From Chryseobacterium sp. HSC-36S06 (GTDB lineage: Bacteria > Bacteroidota > Bacteroidia > Flavobacteriales > Weeksellaceae), in contig NZ_JALJZX010000001.1 of assembly GCF_024171485.1 (NCBI RefSeq), positions 1,054,001-1,118,000 on the forward strand: DNA of 64,000 bases, written 5' to 3'. This document shows positions 16,851 to 26,029 of the stretch, piece after piece. Positions within the stretch are counted from its first letter, which is position 1; every line of letters starts with the position of its first letter. The notes under the pieces were generated by a model. That model saw only the letters and a program-made list of their open reading frames with translations, had not been told where the DNA came from and did not search any database. A program made the translations under genes and the position numbers.

Positions 16851-17759
16851 TTATTTAGAGAGTTTCGAGTTTAAAAGAGCTTTCGGAAGCACAACAAAAT
16901 CTTCTTCATCTCCCGGAACCAAAGGAAACGCATCATGGTTTTGCCGATACCAATTATTTTTTGCCTGTTCTATTATTTCTTTATCTGAGTTTACGAAATT
17001 CCAGAAGATAAAACGTTCTTCATCAAAAGGCTCCCCTCCGAACAGATAAACCGTAGCACTATCGCTCATTTCAAATTCGCATAAGGTTGCGTTCTTCGCT
17101 ATAATAAGCTGTTTTCCGCCGAAAGTATTTCCTTCGATGCTAACCGTTCCGTCCAGAATATACATCGCAACTTCGCCGAATAAGTCGGCGCCAATGTTAA
17201 TTTTCTTAGTTTCCTGGCTTTTGATTTCAAGAAAAAAGAGTTTTGAATGAACCGGCACAGGCGATTTTCTGCCGAAAAGTTCACCTGCAATTAACTTATA
17301 CTCAAGATTGCCATCGCTCCATGCCGGAATATCATCGGCTTCTGTGTGATGAAAGGTGGGCTTACTTTGTTCCAAGTGTTTTGGCAAACCTACCCAAATT
17401 TGAAAACCGTGCAGATTCTTATCTGAATTTCTGAGATATTCCGGAGTTCTTTCGGAATGTACCACGCCTTTTCCGGCAGTCATCGAGTTTACTGCGCCGG
17501 GCTTTATTTCAATATCACTTCCGAGTGAATCTTTGTGTTGGATAGATCCTTCAAAAAGGTAAGTCAAAGTTGAAAGTCCAATATGAGGATGCGGAGGAAC
17601 GTCTAGGTTTTGATATTCGTTCAATGCAGCAGGTCCCATATGATCAATAAAAACAAAAGGTCCCACTGATCTTTTTTCCCTGAAAGGAAGCAGTCTTCCG
17701 ACTAAAAAATTACCGATGTCGGCTGCTTTTTCTTCTATGATTAATCCAATATTTGACAT
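16851..17759 (-). CDS. Pirin-family bicupin protein (second copy)
   Basis: A 302-aa bicupin. The N-terminal block FVFIDHMGPAALNEYQ, then PPHPHIGLSTLTYLFEG and HSERTPEYLRN, supplies the metal-binding His/Glu set of pirins (HxH...H...E). Some pirins are quercetin 2,3-dioxygenases and others act as redox-sensitive cofactors; sequence alone does not decide. It is the last gene of a four-gene leftward group with gaps of 36, 33 and 78 nt. The other pirin in the group is not closely similar, so this is not a recent duplication. Confidence 0.88.
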   Translation of the reverse strand: MSNIGLIIEEKAADIGNFLVGRLLPFREKRSVGPFVFIDHMGPAALNEYQNLDVPPHPHIGLSTLTYLFEGSIQHKDSLGSDIEIKPGAVNSMTAGKGVVHSERTPEYLRNSDKNLHGFQIWVGLPKHLEQSKPTFHHTEADDIPAWSDGNLEYKLIAGELFGRKSPVPVHSKLFFLEIKSQETKKINIGADLFGEVAMYILDGTVSIEGNTFGGKQLIIAKNATLCEFEMSDSATVYLFGGEPFDEERFIFWNFVNSDKEIIEQAKNNWYRQNHDAFPLVPGDEEDFVVLPKALLNSKLSK

Positions 17760-17837
17760 ACTTTATGCTTTGTGAGTTAAAAGAATGGTTTAAATTCACT
17801 AGTAAGTTACTAAGTTTTGCAGAATCACTGAAAAGAT

Positions 17838-18884
17838 TTATTCAATTCCTAACCTTTTCTTCACAGCAGGAATTACTTCTTTCCCGAACAGTTCGATCGA
17901 TTTCATCGTAAGTTCGTGCGGTACAAATCCTACACTTGCCTGCGCAAAGAATCTAGTGAAACCGAAAAGTCCGTATTCGTAGACGATTTTTTCAGTAATC
18001 TGTTCTACACTGCCAACCATTAAAGAACCTTCCGGACTGCGCATATATTCAAACTGTTCACGGGTCATGGGTTGCCAGCCGCGGCTTCTGCCAACACGAT
18101 CCATCATCTGAGCGTAATACGGGAAAAAATCATCTGCTGCCTTCTCACCATCTTCGCCAATAAACATGTGATTGTTAATTCCGACTTGTAAAAATTCTGG
18201 ATTATGGCCATTTTCAAGCCAGGATTTTTTATAAAGATTAATGAAAGGCGTGAACTGCCGCGGCATTCCGCCAATGATTGCCAACATTAAAGGCAGCTGA
18301 AGCTTCGCGGCTCTCACTGCAGAAGCTGGATTTCCGCCCGCAGCAAGCCAAACCGGAATTTCACCGTTTAAAGCCCTTGGATATACGCCTAAATCATGAA
18401 TTGGGGCACGCAGGTTTCCGCTCCACGAGACCTTTTCTGGTTTGTTGATCTTCAGTAAAAGGTCCATCTTTTCTTCAAAAATTGCATCATAATCATTCAA
18501 ATCAAAACCAAACAGAGGGAAAGATTCAATAAATGAACCCCGCCCTGCCATGATTTCTGCTCTTCCGCCGGAAATTGCGTCTACCGTAGCAAACTGCTGA
18601 TAAACACGAACCGGATCTTCAGAACTCAGTACGGTTACTGCGCTCGTAAGTTTAATGTTCTTTGTAATTGCCGCTGCTGCACCAAGTACTGTGGTGGGTG
18701 ACGACACCGCGTAATCCGGTCGGTGATGTTCGCCGATCCCGAAAACATCAATCCCCAGTTGGTCTGCTAGTTTTATTTCTTCTAGAAGATCCTGTATCCG
18801 ACGATGCGCATTATTTCCTTTCCCCGGAGCGGTTTCCGGTGCTGCATCAGCGAAAGTCATTAAACCGAATTCTAATTTTTTCAT
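17838..18884 (-). CDS. Luciferase-like (LLM class) flavin-dependent monooxygenase
   Basis: A 348-aa TIM-barrel protein of the bacterial luciferase superfamily, using reduced FMN or F420 to oxidise an organic substrate. DVFGIGEHHRPDYAVSSP near residue 46, VTVLSSEDPVRVYQQFATVD and GRAEIMAGRGSFIESFPLFG are the conserved blocks, and the C-terminus has GSVEQITEKI. The substrate is unknown. It lies between an NAD(P)-binding protein and a pirin in one operon, suggesting detoxification or breakdown of an aromatic or electrophilic compound. Confidence 0.88.
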   Translation of the reverse strand: MKKLEFGLMTFADAAPETAPGKGNNAHRRIQDLLEEIKLADQLGIDVFGIGEHHRPDYAVSSPTTVLGAAAAITKNIKLTSAVTVLSSEDPVRVYQQFATVDAISGGRAEIMAGRGSFIESFPLFGFDLNDYDAIFEEKMDLLLKINKPEKVSWSGNLRAPIHDLGVYPRALNGEIPVWLAAGGNPASAVRAAKLQLPLMLAIIGGMPRQFTPFINLYKKSWLENGHNPEFLQVGINNHMFIGEDGEKAADDFFPYYAQMMDRVGRSRGWQPMTREQFEYMRSPEGSLMVGSVEQITEKIVYEYGLFGFTRFFAQASVGFVPHELTMKSIELFGKEVIPAVKKRLGIE

Positions 18885-18917
18885 GTAAAAGGTTTTATCT
18901 GAGCTTATTTAAATGAA

Positions 18918-19574
18918 TTAGTAGGCCGCTGTGAAAATCTGATGATTGAATTTTTTATTTTCGATTTCATCTGCTATAGCTACTGCTAAATCCTGTACCG
19001 AATGTCTTGAACGTCCTTCATTGTCAAAAACAGGTGAATCTGTTGCCAAACGGTATTTTCCGGTTTTAGCCTGGTCTTCACTGAACATATTCATTTCTAA
19101 TGCGGGGCTGAAAAATTCCCAGTCTAAAGTTTCGTTTTTCGAAAGAGTGTCTACGTAATACTTACGCACCGCACTTGCTCCCGGATAAATTTCTTTCGGG
19201 AAATCCGGTCCGTCAACGATATGATTTCCGTCAATTTTTAAAGTTCCGGCACCTCCAATAACGATGAGTTTTTTTACACCGGATTTCTCAGCTGCGTTTT
19301 GGATGGATGCGGCACCTTTCAAATAATCCTCGTGGATATTTGGGTTTGTCCAGCCCGGGTTGTATGCACTGATAATGGCATCACTTCCGTTGAGGATTTC
19401 TGCAAGGTCGTTTTCATTAAAAACGTCAACATTTTTCTTCTGCAGATTTTTATGATCCTGGGCTATTTTGTCGGTATTTCTGGCGATGGCGATTACTTCA
19501 TGATTTCTTTCGAGCAGTTCGTTTAGGATTGCATTTCCAACGTAGCCTGTGGCGCCGATAAGGGATATTTTCAT
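18918..19574 (-). CDS. NAD(P)-binding Rossmann protein (atypical SDR)
   Basis: A 218-aa atypical short-chain dehydrogenase/NmrA-like protein. The dinucleotide motif is MKISLIGATGYVGNAILNEL, followed by the basic stretch VIAIARNTDK expected for NADP(H) preference. VIGGAGTLKI near residue 108 fits the family in place of a classical YxxxK pair. Substrate unknown. It is the second gene of the pirin operon, 36 nt after the first pirin and 33 nt before the luciferase-like gene. Confidence 0.82.
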   Translation of the reverse strand: MKISLIGATGYVGNAILNELLERNHEVIAIARNTDKIAQDHKNLQKKNVDVFNENDLAEILNGSDAIISAYNPGWTNPNIHEDYLKGAASIQNAAEKSGVKKLIVIGGAGTLKIDGNHIVDGPDFPKEIYPGASAVRKYYVDTLSKNETLDWEFFSPALEMNMFSEDQAKTGKYRLATDSPVFDNEGRSRHSVQDLAVAIADEIENKKFNHQIFTAAY

Positions 19575-19610
19575 TTTATGGTATTTAAATATTTTACAAA
19601 TTGCGAGTGA

Positions 19611-20492
19611 TTAGTCTTCCAGATAGCCGAATTTTCCGGTGTTGAAGTCATCAAAAGCCTGAATGATTTCCTGTTTTGAATTCATTACAAAAGGTCCGTG
19701 GGAAAAGATAGGTTCATTTAACGGCTGCCCGCTTAATACCAGTACCACGCTGTCTTCTGTAGCTTCAATTTGGAACACTTCTCCTTCGTTTTCAAAAAGA
19801 ACAAAATGATCACTGAGAACTTTTTCATCATCATTTACGGTAATGCTGCCTTCAATGACTAACAGAGCAGTGCTGAAATTTGCGGGAAAACTGAAATCGG
19901 CCTTACCGTTTTTCTTCAGTTTGGCGTTCATTAAATTTATGGGACTGAATGTGCTTGCAGGACCTTTTTCACTTTGATATTCTCCGGCAATAATTTCTAC
20001 AAAACCATTTTCGCCTAGATCAACCTTTTTCATTTCTGAATTTTTTATGGACTGATATTTTGGTGGACTCATTTTGTCTTTTGCCGGAAGGTTGATCCAA
20101 AGCTGCACCATCTGGAAAATTCCGCCCTGTTTTGCCCATTCGGTTTCGTGGAATTCTTTGTGCAGTACTCCGGAAGCCGCGGTCATCCACTGTACATCAC
20201 CTTCACCAATGATTCCGCCGCCGCCTGAACTGTCACCATGTTCAACCCGGCCCTGGTAAGCAATGGTCACCGTTTCAAAACCTCTGTGCGGATGCACGCC
20301 CACTCCTCGGGGTTTGTCGGTTCCTGAGAAATGGAACTTTGAATTGTAATCTAACATGATGAATGGATCCATTCTTTTCATGTCTAAACGGAATCCACCT
20401 GGGATAAAATTATGAACCCTGAAACCGTCGCCCACGAAATGAGGCTCTCTAGGTGGTACAATTATTTCTACTTTTTTTGTTGTCATGACCAT
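19611..20492 (-). CDS. Pirin-family bicupin protein (first gene of operon)
   Basis: A 293-aa pirin. PFIMLDYNSKFHF, GVHPHRGFETVTIAYQGRVE and HKEFHETEW give the canonical metal-binding set, and the C-terminal cupin ends with VLSGQPLNEPIFSHGPFVMN. The start is either the ATG at 20492 or the one two codons later; both follow TACTTTTG at 20515-20508 by 15-21 nt. It leads the pirin / NAD(P)-binding / luciferase-like / pirin operon. The promoter sits inside a large nested dyad, so expression is probably controlled by a dedicated repressor encoded elsewhere. Confidence 0.9.
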   Translation of the reverse strand: MVMTTKKVEIIVPPREPHFVGDGFRVHNFIPGGFRLDMKRMDPFIMLDYNSKFHFSGTDKPRGVGVHPHRGFETVTIAYQGRVEHGDSSGGGGIIGEGDVQWMTAASGVLHKEFHETEWAKQGGIFQMVQLWINLPAKDKMSPPKYQSIKNSEMKKVDLGENGFVEIIAGEYQSEKGPASTFSPINLMNAKLKKNGKADFSFPANFSTALLVIEGSITVNDDEKVLSDHFVLFENEGEVFQIEATEDSVVLVLSGQPLNEPIFSHGPFVMNSKQEIIQAFDDFNTGKFGYLED

Positions 20493-20507
20493 CTTTAATT
20501 ATTAATA

Positions 20508-20566
20508 CAAAAGTACAGATGTAACATCTAAGATACATTGATGTAAGATAAGAATGTACTCTTTTG
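20508..20566 (-). promoter_or_regulatory. Pirin operon promoter inside a nested dyad
   Basis: Outer arms CAAAAGTACA (20508-20517) and TGTACTCTTTTG (20555-20566) enclose two further inverted repeats: AGATGT-A-ACATCT (20517-20529) and TACAT-TG-ATGTA (20534-20545). The left outer arm is also the -7 box TACTTTTG on the minus strand. Repeated ATGTA half-sites suggest cooperative binding by a MarR- or HxlR-type regulator; the family is inference. Confidence 0.6.
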
Positions 20567-20646
20567 TGAATCAGTAAATTAAAAAGCATCTTAACAGGTA
20601 TGGGTTTTTTCTGCCATTTAACTTTAAAAATAGTATTAATGATAAT

Positions 20647-22056
20647 TTAGTGATCGGTTCTCATATTCTCTCCATCTTTGGAATGGAGTCTTCTGAAAAC
20701 AAACCCTGAAAGTATAGTAAGAATTCCCATTACAATAAATGTATACCGAAAGGCGGGATGTGTGTTCTCGTAGTTGAGGTTTGCATTGTTTTCAAACAGT
20801 TTCAGAACAACCAGTCCAAACGCAATCCCGAAACCGATCGCAAGCTGCTGATTTACTGCGATAAGTGAGTTGCCGCTGCTGGTGTGAGAATTCCGTAAAT
20901 CGGCGAGCGAAATCGTATTCATTGAGGTAAACTGAATGGAGTTAAAGAAACCCATCACTGAAATAATCGGAACAAACCACCAAATTGAGGTTTGTATGCC
21001 GGGAATTGCGAGGCAACAGATGAGAAAACCAATAATGAAAGTATTTATCATCAGGGTTTTGCGATAACCAAATCTGTTAAGGATTTTAATTACTGAAGAT
21101 TTCCCGAACATTGCGGTTAAAGCCATAGGCGCAACGATCCATCCTGAAACTACAGCACTTGCTCCGTAGGCAATCTGAATCATTAATGGCAAAAGTAAAG
21201 GAACAGAACTTATTCCCAAACGGGTGGCCAGATTACCTAAAATACCCACGCGGAATGTTCTTACCTGAAAAAGATTCAACGGGAAAATAGGGTTTTCCGT
21301 TTTAGACGCGTGGCGATAATAAAAGTACACCATTAAGAATCCCAAGATGAAAATCATCAGCACCGGGGTAGTGTGAGTAGCAGTTCCGAACATTTCAAGA
21401 GAGATAGAGAGCAGGAGAGAGGCTGTTGCAAAAATAAGGAAGCCTTTTAAATCAAAAGTGATTATTTTGGACTGGTAATTCGGCATGTATTTTAAACTGA
21501 GAACGACTCCCACAAATCCAATAGGAATATTGATAAGAAAAATCCAGTGCCAGGAAAGATAATCTACCATGTAGCCGCCAACCACCGGTCCCAAAACAGG
21601 TCCTATCAATGCTGGAACAATGGCGTAATTCATTGCTCTGAGCAATTCATTTTTATCGTAGGTTTTGAGGAGTGCCAATCGGCCAACTGGCGTCATCAGA
21701 CTTCCGCCTATTCCCTGTACCACACGCGAAATGACTAACTGTGTAAGATTTTGTGACATCGCACAGAACAACGATCCCAAACTGAAAACTAAGATGGCAA
21801 ATATAAAAACCTTCTTGGTTCCGAATTTATCTGCAAGAAAACCGCTGACCGGCATGAACAAGGCAAGCGTCAGGACATAACTGATGATTGCATTCTGCAT
21901 ATTAAGCGGCGATTCATTCAGGTCCGCAGCAATGGACGGTAATGATGTGTTGAGAATTGTAGAATCCAACATCTGCATGAAAATAGCTGTTGCAAGAATG
22001 AATGGAAGGATTCTCTTGGTTGGGGTGTCAAAAGTTTGTAAAGAATCGGACATCAT
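20647..22056 (-). CDS. MFS drug-efflux transporter (DHA2/EmrB type)
   Basis: A 469-aa major facilitator of the drug:proton antiporter-2 type. MLDSTILNTSLPSIAADL in helix 1 and GFLADKFGTKKVF between helices 2 and 3 are the hallmark DHA2 and MFS motifs. VVQGIGGSLMTPVGRLALL in helix 4 and VGGYMVDYLSWHWIFLINIP in helix 5 complete the antiporter signature. About 13-14 hydrophobic helices are visible. The gene lies 154 nt upstream of the pirin operon on the same strand but is separated from it by the dyad promoter. The exported substrate is not predictable. Confidence 0.88.
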   Translation of the reverse strand: MMSDSLQTFDTPTKRILPFILATAIFMQMLDSTILNTSLPSIAADLNESPLNMQNAIISYVLTLALFMPVSGFLADKFGTKKVFIFAILVFSLGSLFCAMSQNLTQLVISRVVQGIGGSLMTPVGRLALLKTYDKNELLRAMNYAIVPALIGPVLGPVVGGYMVDYLSWHWIFLINIPIGFVGVVLSLKYMPNYQSKIITFDLKGFLIFATASLLLSISLEMFGTATHTTPVLMIFILGFLMVYFYYRHASKTENPIFPLNLFQVRTFRVGILGNLATRLGISSVPLLLPLMIQIAYGASAVVSGWIVAPMALTAMFGKSSVIKILNRFGYRKTLMINTFIIGFLICCLAIPGIQTSIWWFVPIISVMGFFNSIQFTSMNTISLADLRNSHTSSGNSLIAVNQQLAIGFGIAFGLVVLKLFENNANLNYENTHPAFRYTFIVMGILTILSGFVFRRLHSKDGENMRTDH

Positions 22057-22080
22057 TCATCATTAGCAAAAAGTGAACCT

Positions 22081-22108
22081 AAAAATCCTGCAGGTTGTGC
22101 AGGATTTT
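22081..22108 (-). terminator. Terminator of asnB
   Basis: AAAATCCTGCA / TGCAGGATTTT, an 11-bp stem read on the minus strand, ending in a T run 18 nt beyond the asnB stop. Confidence 0.82.
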
Positions 22109-22125
22109 ACTAACAAAAAATACAT

Positions 22126-23796
22126 TTAATAGGAATCTTCGTGGACACTTATAACGGCTCTGCCGCTTGGATCGTTCATTTTTTTGAAGGCTTCGTCCCA
22201 TTCCAGAGCGATTGGAGTTGAACATGCAACAGATGGTACTGAAGGTACTGTTGCTGCTGCTGTTTCACTAGGGAAATGTTCTTCAAAAATTGTTCTGTAA
22301 CGGTATTCTTCTTTGTTTTGGGGCGTGTTTAGCGGAAAACGGAATTTTGCATTAACCATCATTTCATCGCTGACTTCTTTCTCTGCCAAATCTTTCAGCG
22401 AATCGATCCAGGAGTAACCAACCCCATCAGAAAACTGTTCTTTCTGTCTCCAGACAATGGATTCGGGCAATAGGTCCTCAAATGCTTTTCGCAGTACCCA
22501 TTTCTCCATTTTTCCTTCCGCTTTGCTAATCATTTTGTCTTTAGGATTTACGGTCATCGCCACATCCATAAATTCTTTATCCAGAAAAGGTACACGTCCT
22601 TCAATTCCCCAACTCATCAAGGCTTTGTTCGCGCGCAAACAGTCATAAAGGTGCAGTTTACCTAATTTTCTTACGGTTTCTTCATGAAATTCTTTCGCAT
22701 TCGGGGCTTTGTGGAAATATAAATATCCGCCAAAAAGCTCATCGCTTCCTTCACCGGAAAGCACCATTTTTATCCCCATGGATTTAATTACTCTGGCCAA
22801 TAGATACATTGGAGTTGAGGCACGAATCGTGGTAACATCATAGGTTTCCAAATGGTAAATAACATCCCGTACGGCATCCAAACCTTCCTGAACCGTAAAA
22901 TGAACTTCGTGGTGAATGGAACCGATATGATCCGCAGCTTTTTGTGCAGCGATGAGGTCGGGGCTTCCTTCCAATCCCACGGCAAAGCTGTGCAGTCTGG
23001 GATACCAAGCTTCCTGAGTGTCGCCACTTTCGATTCTGTTTCTTGCGTATTTTGCAGTAACCGCCGCAATAATCGACGAATCCAAACCACCGGAAAGCAG
23101 AACGCCGTAGGGAACATCGCTCATTAATTGGCGGTGGACCGCTGCTTCAAGGCTTTTTCTGATCGCATAAATATCTGTAACATTGTCTTTAACATTTTCG
23201 AAATCTTCCCAGTCGCGGTGATACCATTTCTGCATTTCGTAACCGTCTTCACTGTAAAGAAAGTGGCCTGGCAGAAAAGTTTCAATGGTTTTACAGACTC
23301 CTTCCAAAGCCTTCAGTTCAGAAGCTACGTAGTAGTTTCCGTTTTTGTCCCAACCCTGATACAGCGGACAGATTCCCATGTGGTCGCGGCCGACGAGATA
23401 AATATCGTTTTCAATATCATAAAGCGCAAATGCAAATATTCCGTTGAGTTTTTCAAGAAAATCTTTCCCGTACCGACGGTAGAGTGCCAGAATAACTTCA
23501 CAATCTGAATGCGTCAGAAATTCATAGTCGGGAAATTCCGCGCGCAATTCCTGATGGTTGTAAATTTCTCCGTTTACAGCTAAAACTACTTTTCCGTCTT
23601 TGGTAAAAAGAGGCTGTTTGCCTGAAGTTGGATCTACAATCGCCAGGCGTTCGTGAGAAAAAATTACTTTTTCATTCTGAAAAATCCCGCTCCAGTCCGG
23701 GCCCCGGTGACGGATTTTTTTAGACATTTCCAATATTTGAGGACGGAGAACATCCGTCTTTTGTTTTGCATCAAACAGGCATACAATTCCACACAT
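22126..23796 (-). CDS. asnB: Asparagine synthase B (glutamine-hydrolysing)
   Basis: Makes asparagine from aspartate, ATP and glutamine. The start at 23796 is fixed by the glutaminase nucleophile, which must be residue 2 after Met removal: the protein begins MCGIVCLFDAKQ. Residues 1-200 are the N-terminal-nucleophile glutaminase (KIRHRGPDWSG, AVNGEIYNHQELR). Residues 230-520 are the synthetase, with the PP-loop LLSGGLDSSIIAAV and VLSGEGSDELFGGY. Length (556 aa) matches AsnB of enterobacteria and flavobacteria. A complete TTG-N18-TATGTTTG promoter precedes it with a leader of about 45 nt. Confidence 0.95.
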   Translation of the reverse strand: MCGIVCLFDAKQKTDVLRPQILEMSKKIRHRGPDWSGIFQNEKVIFSHERLAIVDPTSGKQPLFTKDGKVVLAVNGEIYNHQELRAEFPDYEFLTHSDCEVILALYRRYGKDFLEKLNGIFAFALYDIENDIYLVGRDHMGICPLYQGWDKNGNYYVASELKALEGVCKTIETFLPGHFLYSEDGYEMQKWYHRDWEDFENVKDNVTDIYAIRKSLEAAVHRQLMSDVPYGVLLSGGLDSSIIAAVTAKYARNRIESGDTQEAWYPRLHSFAVGLEGSPDLIAAQKAADHIGSIHHEVHFTVQEGLDAVRDVIYHLETYDVTTIRASTPMYLLARVIKSMGIKMVLSGEGSDELFGGYLYFHKAPNAKEFHEETVRKLGKLHLYDCLRANKALMSWGIEGRVPFLDKEFMDVAMTVNPKDKMISKAEGKMEKWVLRKAFEDLLPESIVWRQKEQFSDGVGYSWIDSLKDLAEKEVSDEMMVNAKFRFPLNTPQNKEEYRYRTIFEEHFPSETAAATVPSVPSVACSTPIALEWDEAFKKMNDPSGRAVISVHEDSY

Positions 23797-23844
23797 AGGT
23801 TTATGATTATAAGAGATTATTAATAAATGATTAATTTTGTTATG

Positions 23845-23873
23845 CAAACATAAGTTTTATGTGTACAAAACAA
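23845..23873 (-). promoter_or_regulatory. asnB promoter (TTG-N18-TATGTTTG)
   Basis: On the minus strand TTG at 23873-23871 precedes TATGTTTG (23852-23845) by 18 nt, matching both Bacteroidota elements. Transcription would start about 45 nt before the asnB ATG. Confidence 0.7.
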
Positions 23874-23975
23874 AAGTAAATTATTGAAATTGCGAATATT
23901 TTTCTGAAATTAACTTTTAAAGCGGAAAAAATTAAGTTTACCATATGATTTTCGTTGTTTAGGCGGAAAAAATTC

Positions 23976-24003
23976 AAAAAAAATAGCAGACAGAAGCCTG
24001 CTA
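23976..24003 (-). terminator. Terminator of the RNA m5C methyltransferase gene
   Basis: A six-bp TAGCAG / CTGCTA stem with an eight-base loop, read on the minus strand into eight T residues, about 22 nt after the stop. Confidence 0.65.
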
Positions 24004-24025
24004 TAATATTGTTAATCTACGTGAA

Positions 24026-25231
24026 TTATCCGTTTCTTCCGATCAGGGCCATATAAAACCCATCAAAACCGTCGCTCGGCATCACTTTTTCTTCCTTAAT
24101 TAATTTAAACTCTGCATTGTTTTTCAGGAAAATTTCAACCTGCTCGTTGTTTTCGCTTGGCAGAATTGAACATGTAGCATAGATCATTTTTCCGCCTTTT
24201 TTCAGCATTTTGCTGTAATCCTGAAGAATCTGCTGCTGTTCGTTTTTAATTCTGTCGATAAAATCCTGATCGATTTTCCATTTGGAATCGGGGTTTCTTT
24301 TCAAGACACCTAAACCTGAACATGGCGCATCGATCAAAACGCGGTCGGCTTTCTCGTGAAGTCTTTTGATTACTTTATTGTCTTCGATAAATCTCGTTTC
24401 AATGTTGTGAGCGCCGGCTCTTTTTGCCCGGCGTTTCAGTTCAGCAAGTTTCCACTCGTAAATATCGAGCGCGATGATTTGACCTTTGTTTTTCATTAAA
24501 GCGGCCAGGTGGAGGGTTTTCCCACCTGCTCCAGCGCAGGCATCTACAACGCGCATTCCTTCCTGAACATCCAGCAGTTCACCGATTTTCTGTGAAGAAG
24601 CATCCTGAACTTCAAACAAGCCATCTTTGAAAGCGGAGGTTAAGAATACATTTTTCTTTTCCTGCAGCTGTACAGCATCCGGATAATTTCGGATCTGGAA
24701 ACTTTCTACATCCTCATCCTTAAGATCGGAAACAAGTTCTTTGGCTGTTGTTTTCAGGGTGTTTGCACGGAGAATTGTAGGAGCCTGCTCATTAAGTGCA
24801 TGCATCTCTCTTTCCCATTTGCTACCCAATTCTTTTTCCAGAGTTTCGGCAAGCCATTCAGGAATCGAATATTCAATCGATTTTGTAGGAACCGTATTTT
24901 TCTTAAGTTTATTAAGAATGTCAGCGTTTTTAATGCCATTAAACTCCTCGAATTTTTTATAATGCGTTTTGGTCCAAAGACAATATGTGAGAATGAGTTT
25001 ATAGATATTGTTGGGTTTCACGCCTTCGCCCATGTAATATTCAAGGCGTTTTTTCCAGCGGATAATGTCGTAAAAAATTTGCGAAACCACTTTCCGGTCT
25101 TCGCTGCCCCATTTTCTGTTGGCTTTCAAAAGCCGCTCTATCACTTTGTCGGCATATTTTCGGTCTTCAAAAAAAGTTTCCTGTAAAGCGTCGTGAATCC
25201 CTATCAGTAAGTTTCTGTGTATCAGTTCCAT
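24026..25231 (-). CDS. RsmB/NOP-family RNA (cytosine-5)-methyltransferase
   Basis: A 401-aa enzyme that methylates C5 of a cytosine, probably in 16S rRNA. An N-terminal NusB-like helical region occupies about residues 1-130. The SAM-binding motif VVDACAGAGGKTLHLAAL is near residue 235. The two catalytic cysteines of the family are in DAPCSGLGVLKRNPD and ATCSILPSENNEQ. RsmB and RsmF types cannot be separated with certainty here. The gene is followed by its own terminator, and a dispersed repeat lies upstream of its start. Confidence 0.9.
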   Translation of the reverse strand: MELIHRNLLIGIHDALQETFFEDRKYADKVIERLLKANRKWGSEDRKVVSQIFYDIIRWKKRLEYYMGEGVKPNNIYKLILTYCLWTKTHYKKFEEFNGIKNADILNKLKKNTVPTKSIEYSIPEWLAETLEKELGSKWEREMHALNEQAPTILRANTLKTTAKELVSDLKDEDVESFQIRNYPDAVQLQEKKNVFLTSAFKDGLFEVQDASSQKIGELLDVQEGMRVVDACAGAGGKTLHLAALMKNKGQIIALDIYEWKLAELKRRAKRAGAHNIETRFIEDNKVIKRLHEKADRVLIDAPCSGLGVLKRNPDSKWKIDQDFIDRIKNEQQQILQDYSKMLKKGGKMIYATCSILPSENNEQVEIFLKNNAEFKLIKEEKVMPSDGFDGFYMALIGRNG

Positions 25232-25325
25232 ATATGGATGTTTTAATGTTCAATTTGTCCTCGAATCGCCGGGACAGAATTTTTGCAAAAATAAGGTTTT
25301 TAAACCGAATAATGATGCCGTAGAT

Positions 25326-25420
25326 TTGGGCGCCTTTTTCCGTCCTCCGTTCCCGCTTTTTTTCCTCCACTGCGTTCCATAAAAAAGAGCTCCACTCAGG
25401 TCGGGGCGCAGTGAGTTTGT
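25326..25420 (+). repeat. Dispersed hairpin repeat, copy C
   Basis: Closely related to copy A: TTGGGCGCC start, then TTCCCGCTTTTTTT facing AAAAAAGAGCTCC, then TCGGGGCGCAGTGAG. It sits between divergent genes, 95 nt upstream of the leftward methyltransferase start and 83 nt before the rightward yjdM start, in the same orientation as the other copies. Confidence 0.75.
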
Positions 25421-25503
25421 ACAAAGATGTCCCCGTTTGTATAAAATGCTGCATTTTTAATCACTGCAAAAAATTCTTACTTTTGTGGTTCAAAAAATAA
25501 ACA

Positions 25504-25836
25504 ATGAGCGATACAATTATTTGTCCTAAATGCCAGTCAGAATTTACTTACGAACAGGATAACCTCCAGGTTTGTTCCCAGTGCTTTCATGAATGGGATC
25601 CGAATGAGGTCAACAGTGGCGAAACCATTCTGGACATGAATGGTAATGAACTTCAAAACGGAGATTCTGTAATAGTAATGAAAGATTTGCCGGTTAAAGG
25701 TGCACCAAAACCTGTGAAAGCGGGAACTAAAGTTAAAAATATCCGTTTGCGTCCCGATTCAGATCATAATATCGACTGCAAAATCGATGGTTTCGGAGCA
25801 ATGGCTTTGAAGTCGGAATTTGTGAAGAAGGCATAA
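25504..25836 (+). CDS. yjdM: YjdM/PhnA zinc-ribbon protein
   Basis: A 110-aa protein of the YjdM (formerly PhnA) family. The N-terminal zinc ribbon shows two CxxC pairs, CPKCQSEF and VCSQCFHEW. The C-terminal SH3-like half contains DMNGNELQNGDSVIVMKDLP and DCKIDGFGAMALKSEFVKK. The old link to alkylphosphonate use was a mapping artefact, so function is uncertain. TACTTTTG at 25478-25485, 18 nt before the ATG, is a plausible -7 box. It is a single-gene unit. Confidence 0.92.
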   Translation: MSDTIICPKCQSEFTYEQDNLQVCSQCFHEWDPNEVNSGETILDMNGNELQNGDSVIVMKDLPVKGAPKPVKAGTKVKNIRLRPDSDHNIDCKIDGFGAMALKSEFVKKA

Positions 25837-26029
25837 AAAAAGGAAAGATTTGGACAGGGTTCTTTTCTAGACTTGGTTGTCCGAATACATCGGGACTAAT
25901 TTCGTCTTAAAGGCAGAAAGAGAATTAACCAAAAATTTCCTTATTTGGGAATGATAAAGTTAGGAATTTTATTTCAAATTCCATAGCGGTCCAATAGAAA
26001 TTTTAAAAAAAATCTGATTTTTTTCAGCC

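Noticed and set aside
15229-22056. Defence or resistance island around catalase, pirins and the exporter
   Set aside because: Base composition and gene types resemble neighbours, no mobility genes or boundary repeats are present, and all families are common in flavobacteria.
25837-26029. Small gene or RNA between yjdM and the ABC ATPase
   Set aside because: Only short imperfect hairpins such as GGAATT/AATTCC; no open frame of sensible composition and no clear terminator.
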